From positions 1 to 24,900 of the forward strand of contig JAFDUB010000013.1 in NCBI GenBank assembly GCA_019594025.1: a DNA stretch of 24,900 nt, read 5' to 3'. The DNA comes from Thermoplasmata archaeon. GTDB lineage: Archaea; Thermoplasmatota; Thermoplasmata; Halarchaeoplasmatales; Halarchaeoplasmataceae. The position numbers were made by a program, and so were the translations under genes. Position 1 is the first letter of the stretch, and the number at the start of each line of letters is the position of its first letter. A model generated the notes under the pieces. It saw only the letters and a list, made by a program, of their open reading frames with translations, searched no databases and was not told the origin of the DNA. Shown here in pieces: positions 1 to 8,851 of the stretch.

Positions 1-156
1 CCCTGGCTCACCCGAGGTAAATAGGAATCAAGATGGGTTCGGGGAGCGAATAAATTATTGATCATCACCTTCCTGAGTGATTTTTTTACAGATATATGAT
101 TTTCGTATTGTACAAAGACACACCTTTTGATAAATTTTTTGAGCCTTCCACCATAA

Positions 157-164
157 TTTATATA
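157..164 (+). promoter_or_regulatory. box A promoter of the small membrane protein gene
   Basis: The sequence TTTATATA lies 23-30 bases before the ATG at 187. This is the archaeal TATA-box distance expected if transcription starts at or next to the start codon. No ribosome binding site is visible, so a leaderless mRNA is inferred. A T-run at 81-87 upstream may end transcription of whatever precedes the window. Confidence 0.55.
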
Positions 165-186
165 CTTAAGCTCCTATCCCCCCACA

Positions 187-600
187 ATGCCGTTACTAAC
201 CTCCTTCCAAGCCGCCGTTGGCGGTGTCTGCGTAATACTTACATACGGTATAGTGGTGGAGAAGCACTACGTCAGCAAAAGCACCGTATTTTACAACATA
301 TTATCTCTCTTACTTTTGTTAGCTTCCATCGAGCTACCGATGACCGTACTGGCGGGCATGATAATTTACCTGATAGTTGGATTCGCCGTCATGAAGGTGC
401 ACGTCAAACCCCTATTTCCCATCTTCGGAGCTAAAACTTATGGTTCACTGGCCCTTGTTCTTATCCTCCAGGGTGAAAGTTACATCCCATACCTTGGAGG
501 AAGAGAGCTTCATGAAACTTTCATCATATTGGTGATATTCTGGATCGCCGTAGCCCTATTGGTGAACCTGCTGGGTTACGCATACAAAAAACACTTTTAA
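187..600 (+). CDS. small multi-pass membrane protein, function unknown
   Basis: This 137-residue protein is almost entirely hydrophobic, with four likely membrane helices at about residues 5-23, 38-68 (possibly two short helices), 84-95 and 110-132. A short basic tail (YKKHF) ends the chain. I see no catalytic or metal-binding motif and do not recognise a family. The ATG at 187 is chosen because a box A lies 23-30 bases upstream. The gene ends 9 bases before the end of the convergent potassium channel gene. No operon partner is visible, as the DNA before it has no clear gene. That it is a real gene rests on promoter spacing, coherent transmembrane pattern and lack of a better frame; its role cannot be stated. 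Confidence 0.7.
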   Translation: MPLLTSFQAAVGGVCVILTYGIVVEKHYVSKSTVFYNILSLLLLLASIELPMTVLAGMIIYLIVGFAVMKVHVKPLFPIFGAKTYGSLALVLILQGESYIPYLGGRELHETFIILVIFWIAVALLVNLLGYAYKKHF

Positions 601-609
601 ATCGTAACT

Positions 610-1704
610 TCATCGCCCCTGTTTCGAACCCAAAGAGCGGGATAACTTTTCATTTTCCTTCCGATTACCGATAACAACCACAACATCCTTTTCTTTGATC
701 CTAACCTCGGAATGTGGATTCGTTATCAGTTTCCAGTTTTTCGGATCCCCCTTCTCTCTACCCTTCACCGGTTTGTACCGACCGAGGGCCACCAACAAAG
801 GACCGTTCATGGACCTCATCTTCTCTTGAAAGGCTCCTACCGTCATGCCGTTGGCGAATGAACTGGATGAGATAACGTACTGCTGGGCCTCGTAGCCAGA
901 AGTTGAAGTAGTGATGTCTTCGACAAAACGGGCCACCTCCGGCTCGAAAGCGGCACTGGCCGCCATACGCCCGGCCATCTCCGATGGTGAAGTTACGTAA
1001 GTAACACCTGCGGAGTAAAGAGTTTTCTTCAACTCCTCGTTTTTAATCGATACTATCCTCCTGGCCTTTGGATTCATCTCCTTGACACTCAGTGATACGA
1101 TCAGGGATTCGGAATCGTCATCGGTGACTATGACTATGGTCTTCGCCTTCTTTATGTTCGCCCGTTCCAGCACTATATCGTTTTTATAGTCGCCGTAAAC
1201 GGTATACAGTAAATCCTTATCATCCATATCACGTATCTTGGTGATCTCTTCCTTATTATCCGTGATAACCACCGTCTTCTGTTCGGTGGCCATCAGCTCT
1301 TCCAGCGTCACTTTGCCTATGTTCGACCAGCCACATATGACTACGTGATCTTTGAAATCTGTTCCGTCCATACCTAAAACCTCTCTTTCTCTAGCTTCGT
1401 TAAATGCATCGGACACATTACCTATCATTGCACCTAAAAATGCAAATGTAAAAATTATCAGGAAGAAGGAAGCGATCTTCCCTTCGGTGGTCACCGGATA
1501 TCTATCCCCATAGCCCACGGTGGACAGGGTAACGATGGCATACCAGAAGGAATCGGTAAAATCGTCCGGTCCGCTGTATCCCTCATCTCTATCCGCAGGA
1601 TCCTCGTATTCGAAAACAAAAAAGAATACAGAACTCAGGATAAACACTATCATGAAGAGGACTATCAATTTCCAGATCCTTTTGATAAAGAACTTGAACA
1701 CCAT
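610..1704 (-). CDS. two-helix potassium channel with RCK (TrkA-N/TrkA-C) domain, MthK-like
   Basis: The protein (364 residues) has a first membrane helix at about 13-31, a pore helix, the potassium selectivity filter TVGYGD at 62-67, and a second helix at about 78-97. A cytoplasmic Rossmann domain starts at about 119 with the nucleotide-binding turn GWSNIG (125-130) and an acidic residue after the next strand (VVITDN). A C-terminal TrkA-C-like part follows to about 350. This is the architecture of MthK-type channels, in which RCK domains form a gating ring that opens on ligand binding, classically calcium. A methionine at residue 112, just before the RCK domain, could allow separate production of RCK subunits as in MthK; this is inference. 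A box A at 1730-1738 lies 26-34 bases before the start, so the mRNA is probably leaderless. The ligand is not predictable. Confidence 0.92.
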   Translation of the reverse strand: MVFKFFIKRIWKLIVLFMIVFILSSVFFFVFEYEDPADRDEGYSGPDDFTDSFWYAIVTLSTVGYGDRYPVTTEGKIASFFLIIFTFAFLGAMIGNVSDAFNEAREREVLGMDGTDFKDHVVICGWSNIGKVTLEELMATEQKTVVITDNKEEITKIRDMDDKDLLYTVYGDYKNDIVLERANIKKAKTIVIVTDDDSESLIVSLSVKEMNPKARRIVSIKNEELKKTLYSAGVTYVTSPSEMAGRMAASAAFEPEVARFVEDITTSTSGYEAQQYVISSSSFANGMTVGAFQEKMRSMNGPLLVALGRYKPVKGREKGDPKNWKLITNPHSEVRIKEKDVVVVIGNRKENEKLSRSLGSKQGR

Positions 1705-1729
1705 TTAAAGCAAGTTAAAAATCACGGAT

Positions 1730-1738
1730 GATATAAAG
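1730..1738 (-). promoter_or_regulatory. box A promoter of the potassium channel gene
   Basis: Read on the minus strand this is CTTTATATC, 26-34 bases upstream of the channel start codon. It forms a divergent pair with the HAD gene promoter about 40 bases away, so the 100-base intergenic region serves both genes. Confidence 0.55.
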
Positions 1739-1773
1739 ATTTTCATCATCGGCATATCTCATGTCATCATAAT

Positions 1774-1781
1774 CTTTAAAA
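1774..1781 (+). promoter_or_regulatory. box A promoter of the HAD hydrolase gene
   Basis: CTTTAAAA lies 24-31 bases before the ATG at 1805. The spacing supports that ATG rather than an internal one, and implies a leaderless transcript. Confidence 0.5.
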
Positions 1782-1804
1782 CAACAGTCCAATATTTTCA
1801 GAAC

Positions 1805-2557
1805 ATGAAAAACCTAAGCGGCGTGACATCCTCCCACACAGTAGAACCGTGGAGTTCTCTACCTCTGAACAGTATAGAAGTGATATTTTTCGACATAGAC
1901 GGTACTCTGTTCGACCAGAGATCAGCCCACGAACTGGCCCTAACGGAAATATCCGATAAATACGAAATTTTCAAAGACATAAGCAAAGAAGAACTGATCT
2001 CCGCTTTCCGTGAAGCCGATGAAAGGGCTTTAAAGGAGTTCAACGACGGAGTCCCACTAGACAAAATACGACGTCAAAGGAGTGAAAACATACTCAGTTC
2101 ACTGGACCTAGACACAAACTTTTCAGAAGAATTTACATCGATCTTTTACCATCTCTACCCTTCCATGGATGCCGGTTTCAAGTGCATCGACGACATAGTC
2201 GAGAAAGCCAAAGAGGAACACGAGATCGGGATCATATCAAACGGCTCTAGCGAAGTACAGTTGACCAAGTTAAAGGCTATCAACCTACTCCACCACTTCG
2301 ACGTGCTCTTATTTTCAGAAGAAATGGGATACCGTAAACCGGATAGAAGGATCTTCCTCAAAGCCGCTAACTCGATGGGAACTGAGCCGGAAAAGTGCTT
2401 GTATGTAGGTGACTATTACTTTGCAGATATATTCGGAGCCGATAAAGTAGGTATGCGTACCTGCTGGATCAACCACCACGACCAAAAACCAGATGGACCT
2501 GAGCCGGATATAGAGGTAAACGATATCTGTCAACTTTTACCGCTGTTGGATCCATGA
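1805..2557 (+). CDS. HAD-superfamily hydrolase (phosphatase-like)
   Basis: The protein has 250 residues. HAD motif I is FFDIDGTLFD, with the nucleophile D30 and the acid/base D32. A helical cap region follows (about 40-125), then motif II ISNGS (about 145-149), motif III lysine in RKPDRRIF, and motif IV GDYYFADIFGAD. This matches subfamily I HADs that hydrolyse small phosphorylated metabolites; the substrate cannot be told. The first about 24 residues precede the fold and are unusual, but box A spacing supports this start. The 3' end overlaps the end of the convergent ATPase-TPR gene by 28 bases, so the two mRNAs would be antisense to each other at their ends. Confidence 0.9.
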   Translation: MKNLSGVTSSHTVEPWSSLPLNSIEVIFFDIDGTLFDQRSAHELALTEISDKYEIFKDISKEELISAFREADERALKEFNDGVPLDKIRRQRSENILSSLDLDTNFSEEFTSIFYHLYPSMDAGFKCIDDIVEKAKEEHEIGIISNGSSEVQLTKLKAINLLHHFDVLLFSEEMGYRKPDRRIFLKAANSMGTEPEKCLYVGDYYFADIFGADKVGMRTCWINHHDQKPDGPEPDIEVNDICQLLPLLDP

Positions 2558-5500
2558 GCTTCCAACTCATCTATGATCTCCCTGTACTTTTTAGAGGGCT
2601 GCCTCTCAAATACCTTCCTATAAAACTCCAAAGCATCCTTTTTAAAAACCTCATCGCCAGACATCTTGTAAAGCTCATAGAACAGCTTCGCTTTCTCGGG
2701 TTCAAGATCTTCTTCTTCCAACATACCTTTTAGTATCTTTATCCCTTTTTTTTCATCATTTTTAGCCGTGATCTTAGCTCGCAATAGGTTGGTGTTGAAA
2801 AGTGTTTGACGCATGTTGATACTTTCAGCGATCTCCATGGCCTCGTTATTCAACAACTGAGCATCTTCAACCATATCCCTTTCAAAGAAAAGATCCGCTT
2901 TACAGGACGTAAAGAAACTCAATACGTCCTTAGTATCCTGTACTCTTGCGATCTGAATGGTTTCATCATACAGTTCCTCCGCCTTATCGTAGTCCCACAT
3001 GAGCTTGTACAGATTACCCATATTCCCCACGGTTATGGCATACCCTCTCTTATCTCCAAGGTCTTTAGAGATATCCACATCTTTTTGATAGTACTCAAGA
3101 GCTTTATCGTACTCTCCTTTCTCCTTATACAGTTCTCCTATGTTATTCGCCACATAAGCGATACTTCTCCTATCTCCCGTCTTTTCCGACAAAGATAACT
3201 TTTTCTTATAGTATTCCAAACCCCTCGTGTAATCTCCCTGTTCCGTATAGACTATACCTAGTTTACCCAATACGTTCTGCTCCATCAATTTATCCCCAGT
3301 ATTTTCAACAATTTCAAGGACCTGGTCACAGATCTCCATTGCCTTTTCATATTCGCGCAGTTTAACGTAAAGCGTACCCATATTGATCATGGTATATCCG
3401 ATTTCTAAAAGGTCGTCCTTTTTCTTTTCAATATCTAGTTTTTTCTTATAGTATTCCAAGGATTCTTGCATCTCCCCTCTGCCGTAATATGTACTACCCA
3501 TGCTGCCGTATAGTTTACTCATCAGATCGCCGTCCTGAAGTTTTTCCGCAATTATCTGCATTTCCTTCAAATACTCCATAGCTTTATCGTATTCACTGAT
3601 ATTGCAGTATATCCCACCGATCCTACCTAGAGACTCACAATATCCCTTTTCATGACCCAACCTATCATAGATATCTAATCCTTCCTTGTACAGCTCTAAG
3701 CTTTCATCGTATTTTGCCTCCAGCTGACTTATATCGCCTATCCTACTTTCATCTTTTAAATCTTCAGCAATTCGGAGTGCTCTTCGGAAAACATTTTCAG
3801 CCTCTGTCCACTCACCTATGCTTTTCAAGCATTTCCCCATCTTATGCAGTATATTGACCATGTATTCTTCTGTATCCTCTAGAGATTCTAATAATGGGAT
3901 TATATCCAAGAGCCGGTCATAACACTCTATCACCATTTTATTGGCGTAGGATTCTCTTGCCATTTCAGCGGCTTTTTCATAACACTGAAAGGCCTTTTCA
4001 TAATTCCCTCCCTTGTCCCATTGGTTAGCTAACTCGTAGATGATATCGTCCCTTTCGCCATATATCTTTTCATAGGTCTCAGCTATCCTCTGATGATATT
4101 CTTCTCTCAACTCATGCATTATACCGTTGTACAAAACCCCTCTGATCTTCCCGTGGTCGAACACGTATTTCCTCTTGATAGAACGTATGAGATTATGGCT
4201 TTTTTCGATGGTATTTAAATTCTTTAGTAGCTTGATCCTGCTGACACCCATAACGTCTCCTACTACTACACTCTCGAACTCCTCTCCAACCACACTAGCA
4301 CATTCAAGAAGATCTCTATGCTCTTCCATCAACCTATCTACTCTGCGTACGACTATATCGTACACCTTGGATGGTATGTTCACATTCTCGAGATCTTTAT
4401 CAGTTTCCCATCCCACGTCTGTTTTTATCAGATGTCCTTCTTCGACCAGCATCCTAATAACTTCAAGTAAAAAGAAGGGATTTCCCTCGCTCTCCCGATA
4501 TATCCTGTGGATAAAATCGTCATCAAGTTCGAGATCTGCTAAAGTCCCTTTTATTAACTCTGCAGCAGTAGCTTCGTGCAAACGTTTTAAAGGTATCTTT
4601 TGATACAGTCTCTCTCTACTCATGTTCTGCATCGTAGTTTTCAATGTATGAGGTTTTCCATCGTCGAGCTGTACAATATCCTCAGGACGATAAGTACCGA
4701 CGATCATTATTCTATTTTCTCTTGTATTCCTGGAAAGATAGTGAAGTAAACTCAATGAGGTAGGTTCCGCCCACTGCAGATCGTCTATAAACAAAAGTAT
4801 AGGCTGATTAGCCGATATCCTTCGTAAACCCATAAGTACGTTATCGAAGAGGTTTTCCTGCTTGATCTTGGGATCATCTACTAGATGCTTCCCATCGTAC
4901 TTTTTGGAACTTATGAACCAATCCACCTTCGGTTTCACTTCCTCTGTCATACTCATATCCCCATCCCAGGAATCTAATCCCCCTTCCACCTCCTTAAGTA
5001 TCCTCCTCATATCCTCAATCAAAAATTCGCTGTTTGTACCTTTTATGACTACTGCAAAGGATAGACCTCCGAAGGTCTGGATTAAAATATCGTAGTCCCC
5101 GTATCCCAGAGCGTTCAGACTGCTTTTTCCCTCCTCTCCCATCATTTTCAAAGAATCTTTTACAAAATTTCCTACCGCACTGAGCATGGATGCGAATATG
5201 TCCGAATCGAGTTCTGTTTCGTCCCGTTCCGCCTTTGCCACCAGCAGGCCGCCTTTATTTATCAGATAAGCGGAGATGACCTTTGGATGCGGATCTTCAG
5301 AAATAAGATAAGACAATTTTGCTTCTCTCAACCCCTCTTTAAAGGACATCAACGGTTCTAAATTATCCACTAAACACCAACCTTGGATGATCTTCCCCCC
5401 GTTCTTTTTAACCCCCTCTATAAGCTCCGTCACCAACCGTGTTTTACCTATTCCTGCTTCACCGGATATCAGAACGGTCGATCCATCTCCACATTTTGCA

Positions 5501-5580
5501 TTTTCCCACAATTCCTCTAACCAATTCAGTTCTTCTTCTCTTCCAGTGAGTTTTGGTTGAAAGGACATTCTTTCATCCAT
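2530..5580 (-). CDS. STAND-like AAA ATPase with inserted Roadblock/LC7-like domain and C-terminal TPR array
   Basis: This 1016-residue soluble protein begins with LTGREEEL and the Walker A loop GEAGIGKT (40-47). Between Walker A and Walker B (LLFIDD, about 262-267) lies an extra segment. Residues about 98-200 in it read as a Roadblock/LC7-like alpha-beta domain (strand with INKGGLLVAK, helix rich in DSDIFASMLSAV, later strands). A sensor strand IMIVGTYRPE follows at 291-300, then a helical region with RESEGNPFF. From about 540 to 960 there are about nine TPR units, many with YDKA-type signatures. STAND ATPases are signal-responsive switches whose TPRs bind partners or oligomerise; the partner here is unknown. 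One TPR near the start of the array is about 7-8 residues short. A box A at 5601-5610 predicts a leaderless start at 5580. It lacks an obvious DNA-binding or effector domain. Confidence 0.88.
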   Translation of the reverse strand: MDERMSFQPKLTGREEELNWLEELWENAKCGDGSTVLISGEAGIGKTRLVTELIEGVKKNGGKIIQGWCLVDNLEPLMSFKEGLREAKLSYLISEDPHPKVISAYLINKGGLLVAKAERDETELDSDIFASMLSAVGNFVKDSLKMMGEEGKSSLNALGYGDYDILIQTFGGLSFAVVIKGTNSEFLIEDMRRILKEVEGGLDSWDGDMSMTEEVKPKVDWFISSKKYDGKHLVDDPKIKQENLFDNVLMGLRRISANQPILLFIDDLQWAEPTSLSLLHYLSRNTRENRIMIVGTYRPEDIVQLDDGKPHTLKTTMQNMSRERLYQKIPLKRLHEATAAELIKGTLADLELDDDFIHRIYRESEGNPFFLLEVIRMLVEEGHLIKTDVGWETDKDLENVNIPSKVYDIVVRRVDRLMEEHRDLLECASVVGEEFESVVVGDVMGVSRIKLLKNLNTIEKSHNLIRSIKRKYVFDHGKIRGVLYNGIMHELREEYHQRIAETYEKIYGERDDIIYELANQWDKGGNYEKAFQCYEKAAEMARESYANKMVIECYDRLLDIIPLLESLEDTEEYMVNILHKMGKCLKSIGEWTEAENVFRRALRIAEDLKDESRIGDISQLEAKYDESLELYKEGLDIYDRLGHEKGYCESLGRIGGIYCNISEYDKAMEYLKEMQIIAEKLQDGDLMSKLYGSMGSTYYGRGEMQESLEYYKKKLDIEKKKDDLLEIGYTMINMGTLYVKLREYEKAMEICDQVLEIVENTGDKLMEQNVLGKLGIVYTEQGDYTRGLEYYKKKLSLSEKTGDRRSIAYVANNIGELYKEKGEYDKALEYYQKDVDISKDLGDKRGYAITVGNMGNLYKLMWDYDKAEELYDETIQIARVQDTKDVLSFFTSCKADLFFERDMVEDAQLLNNEAMEIAESINMRQTLFNTNLLRAKITAKNDEKKGIKILKGMLEEEDLEPEKAKLFYELYKMSGDEVFKKDALEFYRKVFERQPSKKYREIIDELEAHGSNSGKS

Positions 5581-5600
5581 CTTGTTCTCTCTTATTATAC

Positions 5601-5610
5601 ATTATAAAAA
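5601..5610 (-). promoter_or_regulatory. box A promoter of the ATPase-TPR gene
   Basis: On the minus strand TTTTTATAAT lies 21-30 bases before the ATG at 5580, consistent with a leaderless start. The rest of the 216-base gap (5581-5796) is AT-rich and holds no supported gene; a 75-codon open frame on the minus strand here is not convincing. Confidence 0.55.
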
Positions 5611-5762
5611 TTTAAATCTTTTTACTAAATTTTCTTCAGTTTCACATTTAAAAAATAAATCACAAGCCCTTTCACTTCCACGCTTTTTCACCCTTGTAAT
5701 CTCTTCGCCACACAAACCCATAGCGCCTTCCAAGATGATGTAACATACTAAATAGAGGAAAG

Positions 5763-5771
5763 TTTTATTTA
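5763..5771 (+). promoter_or_regulatory. box A promoter of the lipocalin-like gene
   Basis: TTTTATTTA lies 26-34 bases before the ATG at 5797. No ribosome binding site precedes the ATG, so a leaderless mRNA is likely. Confidence 0.5.
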
Positions 5772-5796
5772 CTCTAATAAGTGTGGATAATACACG

Positions 5797-6855
5797 ATGA
5801 ATAATAATCCACCTTATGAGAAAGTGCATTTGTTCGTAACCGTCTTAATAATCACCGTCATCGTCATATCTCTGATACTCTATCTGCCAGAAGTAGATGA
5901 TCGAGAAGATGAAAGCGATTGGAAAAGCTATCCCTATGTCATTCCAAATACTAATATGAGATTTCCAGATGTAGAAGGAGAAGTCACCGCTCCCTTGGAA
6001 GAAAAATGGATATCCATCGGCATGGAGCTGGAGTTTTTGGACTCGGAGCTGGACGATTTATTCATAGTCCTTCTGTATCATCCCGGTTTCAAAAGGGTAT
6101 ATCTTTTTGGCCATAATGAACCCATGTATGTACCCACTTCGAGGGGTGAGATGACCCTCGCCCAAGGTAAGATGGATATGGTATTTGAAAACGATGATTT
6201 TGAAACCGATGATATATTTGTGGTCAAAGAAGATAAAGCCTTTGCATATGACCTTCGAGCAGTACTCCCGATGGACTCGGAAGATAAATACGTCTTAGAC
6301 GTGACTTTGGAATCCACCAAACCTCCTGCGACGATGTATGATGGGAAGGTTGAATTTTATCAATATTACTATTATCTTTTTGCCTTGACCAACTGTGAAG
6401 TCCAGGGTGAGATAATACTGAACGGTCGAAGGGAGGATATCCGAGGTACCGGCTGGATAGAACATCAATGGGGTGTTTTCGCCTCCAGTTTGGAGTGGGA
6501 TTGGTTCGCCTTTTGGGGTGAAGAAGGCGCGGAAGTCGAGATAGTGGATTTGTACGTCGACAACGATAAGATGAGTTATATGATGTATGTGGGACCGGAG
6601 GGCGAGACCAAAACAATAGACGACTTAACAATCGATGTAATTTCAACCGAGAGGGGTTTCGGCAGTATGTGGGAGATAACTTCTTCGGAAAACGAAATTC
6701 GATTGAATATAACGCTGCTGGAAGAAAATACGGTTTATCCTCCCGGAACACTCATAGGCTTTGGACGGGTGAAAGGAGAAGTGCTTGGAACCGAGATCGA
6801 CACCTTCACTTATATCGAGTGTACGAAGCGAGATTATTATATACCCCCTCCTTAA
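5797..6855 (+). CDS. membrane-anchored AttH/CrtC-type lipocalin-like protein
   Basis: The protein (352 residues) has one N-terminal membrane segment at about 9-30 after a short polar head. An acidic linker (DDREDESD) and a long beta-rich extracytoplasmic domain follow. The motif GTGWIEHQWG at about 220-230 is the hallmark of the AttH/CrtC group (carotenoid 1,2-hydratase and 'predicted secreted hydrolase' proteins), whose two-lobed fold is lipocalin-like and binds hydrophobic ligands. Aromatic-rich stretches (EFYQYYYYLF, LEWDWFAFWG) would line the pocket. No carotenoid genes are nearby, so carotenoid chemistry is not implied. The anchor could be a retained signal peptide; there is no lipobox. 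It ends 2 bases from the end of the convergent PH-like gene. Confidence 0.8.
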   Translation: MNNNPPYEKVHLFVTVLIITVIVISLILYLPEVDDREDESDWKSYPYVIPNTNMRFPDVEGEVTAPLEEKWISIGMELEFLDSELDDLFIVLLYHPGFKRVYLFGHNEPMYVPTSRGEMTLAQGKMDMVFENDDFETDDIFVVKEDKAFAYDLRAVLPMDSEDKYVLDVTLESTKPPATMYDGKVEFYQYYYYLFALTNCEVQGEIILNGRREDIRGTGWIEHQWGVFASSLEWDWFAFWGEEGAEVEIVDLYVDNDKMSYMMYVGPEGETKTIDDLTIDVISTERGFGSMWEITSSENEIRLNITLLEENTVYPPGTLIGFGRVKGEVLGTEIDTFTYIECTKRDYYIPPP

Positions 6856-6857
6856 AT

Positions 6858-7376
6858 TTATTCAACCCGCCGCTTCAGCTCTTTTAGGGAGATGTATCTT
6901 TCGTCCAAAACATCTCTTTTTTTGAAAATCTCTTCAAGTTTCTTCGGGTCCTTGATACGATGCTTATAAAAATTCTCCGCTCCCTTTTTACCATCCTTTT
7001 CAAACAGGATATACATGGTATGCGGCATGCTTTTTACGTTTGGAAAGACCTTGATTATATTGTCTAGAGGCATTTTCCACAGAGTGACACCCACTTTAGG
7101 GCTCACTTTCACTATGTGTCCTCCCTTTATTATCAAATCCTCGGTCAACGCATAGTACTGGTCAATTGAATTTTTTAATCTAAATAGTAAATACACAACG
7201 TACACCCCTCCCATAACAACGAAAAGAGTTCTAACCCAAACACGCATCTCAAAGACGAAGCTCAGTATTATGAAGGCACCTACAATCGATAAACTGAAGA
7301 TATCTCTCCATATCTTGATTTTCCTCAATTTAAACTCCTTGTCCAGGTGGTCTGGTTTAGATATATCCAACGTCAT
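6858..7376 (-). CDS. two-helix membrane protein with bacterial PH-like domain
   Basis: The protein has 172 residues. After a charged N-terminus (about 1-25) there are two adjacent membrane helices at about 27-45 and 47-66. A cytoplasmic domain of about 100 residues follows, with YYALTEDLIIKGGHIVKVSP and strands separated by turns. This arrangement (two helices, then a YxLT-type strand) resembles the bPH2/YdbT-like domains of prokaryotic membrane proteins. Their function is generally unknown, possibly scaffolding at the membrane. The C-terminus is basic and helical (KKLEEIFKK, LKELKRR). It lies 41 bases downstream of the RecJ-like gene on the same strand and could be cotranscribed, though a weak AT-rich element at about 7405-7412 could be its own box A. 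The family call is tentative. Confidence 0.68.
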   Translation of the reverse strand: MTLDISKPDHLDKEFKLRKIKIWRDIFSLSIVGAFIILSFVFEMRVWVRTLFVVMGGVYVVYLLFRLKNSIDQYYALTEDLIIKGGHIVKVSPKVGVTLWKMPLDNIIKVFPNVKSMPHTMYILFEKDGKKGAENFYKHRIKDPKKLEEIFKKRDVLDERYISLKELKRRVE

Positions 7377-7417
7377 GATCCAAATTCGATATGCTAGAAT
7401 CGGTAATTAATTTTTTC

Positions 7418-8830
7418 CTACCTAATTTGTTTTTTCACCATGTTCTCGGCCAACTTCAAAAACTTATCTTCCGTACCCATAGGTATGAAGGCGCCGGCCG
7501 CTATGGCATGCCCTCCTCCTTCGCCACCCACTTTCTTCGAGATATTGGACATCACCTGTGAAAGGTCGAGACCGGAGTCCACAAGACTTCTTGTAGCTCT
7601 AGACGAAACCTTAACCCCTTCGTCATCCTCGGTGTAGGCAAAGCCCAGTATAGGTATACTACGATCCACTCTACCAGAACCCAACACCATGCCGGCAACG
7701 GTTCCCAGTACCGTTTCAGGGATGTTGTAGCCGCCGTGGAAGTACTGCAGGTACTCCTTCTGTTCAACTCCCTGTGACTCTATCGTTCTGAGGCAATCTA
7801 CCAGTACTTTTTGATGCCCCTTTAAGAGTCCTCGGGCCTCTTTCAGTTTTTTCTCTCTGTCCCCGAGACATACTTCCAAACCGACCTTTCCCTTTCTATA
7901 TCTTCCACAGGAGTTCAATAAGGTGGAAAATTCCTTCGCCTCGTGCAGCATGGTACCCGGCTCCTCTCCGGGGAATATGTAAACCTCGCCAACCAAAGAA
8001 CGGGCATAACTGGGAGGATAACCTCGATTCAGTATCCTATCGGCCAGAGCGGATATTATCCTGCGTTTTTCTGAGTTGTCCAAATGATACCACTTTCTCC
8101 ATCCTCCATCCTCCTTGATAGGTACGTTTAGCTCTTCGAGGAAGTTCATACATCCTATCTCGTCACCACTCAGGCCGGGGAGGAGTGGGTCGCTGGCGTA
8201 CTCTATCACCTTCGATATAGGTCGGCTTTCGAGACCATAAAGCTGAGCGTCCATGGTGGTGGATACGACCCCCTCCCTTTCTCCTTCGGCTAGTATTTTT
8301 CTATTTAAACCTATCAGTTTCCCCCGGGCGGAGGCCTGCATATCGCCTACCGCACCCACTACCGCTAACTTGGATAGATCCACGTTGTCCCCCATCTCCT
8401 TTGCCACCAGATAGGTAGTCCCGGCACCGGAGATCTCCGTTGAACCGTCTATTCCGTATCTGTGAGGATTCAACTCGATAGTTTTCTTTGTGGAGTAACT
8501 GAGTATGTCCCCCCTATCGAAATTACCCGAAGAATCTCCCTGGGGTTCGTGATGGTCGGTGATCACACATTTAAGGGCGGCTAAAGAATCCAGCTGCCCG
8601 CTTCCTAGGTCCGTGAACCAGATCAGGGGATGTTTTTTTTCCTTGATATCTCCAATAATTCGCTCTTCGAGCTGCTTAACGAATTGAACGGAGGCGTTGA
8701 TACCCGCACGATTAAGTGCGGCGTATGCTATGCTAGCAGAGGTTATACCGTCTGCATCGATGTGGGATACTATATGGACGTCCGAAGAATCCAGCATGGT
8801 GTCCGCGATCTCTTTTGCTCTTTTTTTCAT
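7418..8830 (-). CDS. RecJ-like DHH-family nuclease/phosphoesterase
   Basis: With the start used here the protein has 470 residues. Motifs of the DHH family are all visible: VSHIDADGITS (D25, D27), WFTDLGSGQ, the DHH triad in ITDHHEP (92-94), and GAVGDMQ. Near the C-terminus, GGEGGGHAIAAGAF is the DHHA1 substrate-binding signature. Archaeal members of this group (RecJ-like/GAN type) are manganese-dependent exonucleases acting on single-stranded nucleic acid and some associate with the GINS/MCM replisome; direct assignment to GAN is inference. The longest frame begins at an ATG at 8854, but that codon lies inside the box A element (8852-8862). The ATG at 8830, about 25-30 bases downstream of box A, is therefore the likely leaderless start. 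It is divergent from the winged-helix ATPase gene. Confidence 0.88.
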   Translation of the reverse strand: MKKRAKEIADTMLDSSDVHIVSHIDADGITSASIAYAALNRAGINASVQFVKQLEERIIGDIKEKKHPLIWFTDLGSGQLDSLAALKCVITDHHEPQGDSSGNFDRGDILSYSTKKTIELNPHRYGIDGSTEISGAGTTYLVAKEMGDNVDLSKLAVVGAVGDMQASARGKLIGLNRKILAEGEREGVVSTTMDAQLYGLESRPISKVIEYASDPLLPGLSGDEIGCMNFLEELNVPIKEDGGWRKWYHLDNSEKRRIISALADRILNRGYPPSYARSLVGEVYIFPGEEPGTMLHEAKEFSTLLNSCGRYRKGKVGLEVCLGDREKKLKEARGLLKGHQKVLVDCLRTIESQGVEQKEYLQYFHGGYNIPETVLGTVAGMVLGSGRVDRSIPILGFAYTEDDEGVKVSSRATRSLVDSGLDLSQVMSNISKKVGGEGGGHAIAAGAFIPMGTEDKFLKLAENMVKKQIR

Positions 8831-8851
8831 GTGCGCGGGCCTACATTTACA

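Noticed and set aside
1..24. Possible C-terminal tail of an upstream gene (seven codons then TAG)
   Set aside because: Too short to judge; all frames at a window edge give such tails.
5602..5829. 75-codon minus-strand frame in the gap before the lipocalin-like gene
   Set aside because: It would end inside the ATPase promoter and cover the lipocalin promoter and start; no box A or ribosome binding site, no family features.
6224..6751. 175-codon minus-strand frame within the lipocalin-like gene
   Set aside because: Arg/Ser/Pro-rich, no motif, and lies opposite a well-supported gene with its own promoter.
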